A DNA stretch of 64,000 nt, taken from Dactylosporangium roseum. Lineage in GTDB: Bacteria > Actinomycetota > Actinomycetes > Mycobacteriales > Micromonosporaceae. The translations under genes were made by a program, and so were the position numbers. The number at the start of each line of letters is the position of its first letter. Position 1 is the first letter of the stretch. The stretch is from assembly GCF_025264685.1 (NCBI RefSeq), contig NZ_CP073721.1, forward strand, positions 7,643,501 through 7,707,500, given 5' to 3'. The notes beneath the pieces are model-generated. The model made no database searches. It had not been told where the DNA came from and worked only from the letters and a program-made list of their open reading frames with translations. Positions 62,064 through 64,000 of this stretch are shown piece by piece.

Positions 62064-63179
62064 TCAAGGGGTTGGGGTGTCCGTCCGGCCGGAGACGAAT
62101 TCCGTACCTGCGGCGACGACGGCTTCGAGAAACTCGATGGGCATCGCCGACCGCGCCGCCAACGCATCGAGGTGGACACCCTCGGAAGCGAGCAGGCGCA
62201 CCGCCTGCCCCGCGATGGATGGCACTTCGCGCGGACCGAGATCGCCGGGCTCCGGGTAGCCCCACTCGGCGAGCAGGGTCATCCCGCGGCGGTAGGTGTG
62301 GTCACGGTAGACGCCGATCTTATGACCTCGATAGATAAGCGCCTTCAGCGACATACCCCAGCGCCTTTTGAGCTCATGAAGACGGTCGAAATCGAGCCGT
62401 CCAGGCAGTTCGTCCCGTAGGCGACTGGTCGGGACGAGGAACTGCGAGGCGAACGCGGTGGCCTGCCCTTCAAGGATCTGGCTTCCGGGCTCGGCGTCGT
62501 GGTGCAGCAGCAGGTGGCCGAGCTCATGGGCAGCGTCCATCCTTGACCGGGCTCTATCGTTCTTGCTGGGACTGGTAAAAACAAACGGTCGTTGTCCGTA
62601 CCAGTGAGAGAAGGCGTCCACTCGGTCGGAGGCGTCGGGCAGGGTGAGAATGATGATGCCGTGCGACTCAAGCAGCCGTGTGACGTGGGGAATCGGCTCA
62701 TCACCAAGTTCGAAAGCGGCACGGGCCTCGATCGCGGCGCCCTCGATGCCCGCTGTCGTCGCTGGTTCCGGCAGGTCGAGCTGTGGTAGCCGTAGATCAG
62801 GAAGGTGAACATAGCGCTGCAGCACGTCGATGACCCGCCATGCGATTTCCCCGAAGGCGAGGGCCTGATCGCGTTCGGCCTGCGTGGTGACCCGCAAGCT
62901 TCGGAAATGCGCATGACCCGGCGTGGCGAGTGTCGGAAACCCGGCGGCGAAGAACTCGACGGGCAACGCAAGGGCGAGAGCAAGCCGACCCAGGACGCCG
63001 GCGGAGGGTCGAGCCTGACCGAGTTCGTACTGGCTGACGGCGGCGGGCGTGACCCCGGTGTGTACCGCAAGCTGCTTCTTGGACATACGGCGCCACCGCC
63101 GTGCCAGCGTGAGCGCGTGCGGCTGGAACGCCGCCACCGCCAAGGCTGGCGTGGCGGCGCGACTCGATCCTCGGATCAT
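62064..63179 (-). CDS. XRE plus ImmA/IrrE-type metalloprotease
   Basis: 371 residues. The N-terminal helix-turn-helix lies at about 22-75 (MSKKQLAVHTGVTPAAVSQYELG) and the zinc motif HELGH at 218-222 (AAHELGHLLLHH), followed by the ImmA C-terminal region. In mobile elements ImmA/IrrE proteases cut repressor partners and trigger excision genes. The ATG overlaps the upstream gene's stop as ATGA. Confidence 0.9.
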   Translation of the reverse strand: MIRGSSRAATPALAVAAFQPHALTLARRWRRMSKKQLAVHTGVTPAAVSQYELGQARPSAGVLGRLALALALPVEFFAAGFPTLATPGHAHFRSLRVTTQAERDQALAFGEIAWRVIDVLQRYVHLPDLRLPQLDLPEPATTAGIEGAAIEARAAFELGDEPIPHVTRLLESHGIIILTLPDASDRVDAFSHWYGQRPFVFTSPSKNDRARSRMDAAHELGHLLLHHDAEPGSQILEGQATAFASQFLVPTSRLRDELPGRLDFDRLHELKRRWGMSLKALIYRGHKIGVYRDHTYRRGMTLLAEWGYPEPGDLGPREVPSIAGQAVRLLASEGVHLDALAARSAMPIEFLEAVVAAGTEFVSGRTDTPTP

Positions 63180-63865
63180 GCAGACATCGACACGCCCGCA
63201 CTACGGGTGGTGCGACGCAGTTGCAGTTCGATGTCTGGGATCGGCAGTTCGCCGTGATGCTGCTGCATGCGCTCGGACGCTGGACGAGCTGGCTCGGTAG
63301 CGGGGTGAGCGGGCGCGCCGAACCATAGGGCGACTTCGAACCACGGTGAGCCGCCGTTACGGTTGTCGCGCGGCAGACCGAGGTAGGCGACTGCCTCGCC
63401 GGTGTCGATATCACCGGCGTGCGCGACCCGGATGTGCCGTTTGCGGGGCACCAGCCCTGCGAACGCGTGTGGGAACTGTTCGTCGTCGTCGAGGGCTAAC
63501 TGTCCGTCTGTGCTGTTCTCCACGGCCCCGCCAAGACGGGTCTCGCTGCCCTCCCAGCGGATCGACTCGACGTTGGATTCGGTGCCGCCGTGCAGTGAGT
63601 AGAGCCGCAGGATGTAACCGGCGGTGAGGATCTCCAGAGAGTTGTCCTCGATCCGCGCGTCCACGCCGGACTGGCTAGCGAGCTGAGCGGCGCCGAGGTT
63701 GGTCAGGTTCCGCCACACTGTGGTGCCGAAGCTCATCGCGTCGTCACCCAGGGCGGGCTCATGACGTTCCGCTGCTCGTCGGTACACCTGCTGGATTAGG
63801 TCGGCGAGCGGAGTGAGTACACCGCGCTGGTCCAGCGTGGTGATCGCGTCAGTCAGCAGATCCAC
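63176..63865 (-). CDS. Partner protein of the ImmA/IrrE gene, unknown function
   Basis: 229 residues from GTG 63865; the open frame runs to the window edge with an ATG at 64000. The N-terminal helical segment (DLLTDAITTLDQRGVLTPLADLIQQVYRRA) is followed by a beta-rich domain. It is coupled to the ImmA gene by ATGA, so it is probably its partner or substrate. No recognised family. Confidence 0.65.
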   Translation of the reverse strand: MDLLTDAITTLDQRGVLTPLADLIQQVYRRAAERHEPALGDDAMSFGTTVWRNLTNLGAAQLASQSGVDARIEDNSLEILTAGYILRLYSLHGGTESNVESIRWEGSETRLGGAVENSTDGQLALDDDEQFPHAFAGLVPRKRHIRVAHAGDIDTGEAVAYLGLPRDNRNGGSPWFEVALWFGAPAHPATEPARPASERMQQHHGELPIPDIELQLRRTTRSAGVSMSA

Positions 63866-64000
63866 GCCCGAAAACCTAGCAGAGCCACCTGTTGATGTTG
63901 CCGAAATCAAGCAGGACTCGCTGATCTGTCCTGCGATCCTTTGCTCGGTGCCTCCTTCACGTGGCGCTTGATCGTTCAAGGTCGCGTCCCTACACAGCAT

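Noticed and set aside
25871..64000. Actinomycete conjugative element (AICE) with full transfer and replication genes
   Set aside because: Integrases and a GntR regulator are present, but no FtsK/TraB translocase, Rep protein or relaxase was found, so only an integrative island is supported.
1..64000. CRISPR arrays, rRNA genes or riboswitches
   Set aside because: No regularly spaced repeats, rRNA segments or recognisable riboswitch motifs were seen; the only RNA genes are the two tRNAs.

Overview
The window is high-GC actinobacterial DNA, most likely from a Micromonosporaceae-type or Streptomyces-like actinomycete. The reasons are strong G/C third-position bias, frequent GTG starts, ATGA/GTGA translational couplings, a DUF6230/DUF6114 pair, a SpoIIE-type phosphatase beside a STAS protein, and tyrosine integrases of the kind carried by actinomycete integrative elements. 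The species cannot be fixed from the sequence alone.

Chromosomal backbone, 1-25.9 kb. In order: the end of a DUF885 peptidase-like gene; a DUF6230 to DUF6114 pair; a three-gene MacB-like export operon (lipoprotein adaptor, ATPase, FtsX permease); a selenium-binding-protein/methanethiol-oxidase gene coupled to a polytopic membrane protein; a five-gene conflict-type cluster (SWIM, DUF5691, VWA, MoxR AAA+, DUF5682); an aminoglycoside-phosphotransferase-like kinase; an NTF2-like protein and htpG; a SUFU-domain protein; a STAS plus PP2C phosphatase pair; and a large Ala/Lys/Pro-rich EcsC-like protein. The genes here look intact. The section ends with tRNA-Ser(GCU) and tRNA-Arg(ACG).

Accessory island, 25.8-59.5 kb. 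The 3' part of tRNA-Arg (46 bp) recurs exactly at 59480-59525, and a degenerate 38-bp copy lies at 57677-57714. The right-hand flanks of the two perfect copies resemble each other, so I read this as tandem accretion of related integrative elements at one tRNA gene. Cargo: integrase 1; a membrane protein and a HupE/UreJ-like protein; TetR plus methyltransferase; TetR plus an ABC transporter and a 42-residue membrane peptide; an SDR; a CDF metal exporter with an ArsR regulator; integrase 2; an XRE regulator beside a DUF5131/TcmP pair; a secreted lysozyme-like protein; several broken genes; a membrane STAND-type NTPase split over three reading frames; a radical SAM / DUF6375 / nuclease-STAND operon; a 1266-residue protein ending in a PD-(D/E)XK-like motif; and a papain-like protein with a small unknown.

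Second element, 59.5 kb to the end: a frameshifted integrase 3, a small GntR regulator, and an ImmA/IrrE-type XRE metalloprotease coupled to a protein of unknown function. No FtsK/TraB translocase, replication initiator or relaxase was seen anywhere in the window.

The most promising candidate for an undescribed system is the three-gene operon at 47.9-53.3 kb (radical SAM enzyme, DUF6375, Avs-like nuclease-NTPase), sitting between a split STAND NTPase and a giant nuclease-like protein in what looks like a defence island. Broken reading frames are concentrated in the island and are rare in the backbone. This suggests gene decay, though consensus-sequence errors must be ruled out.
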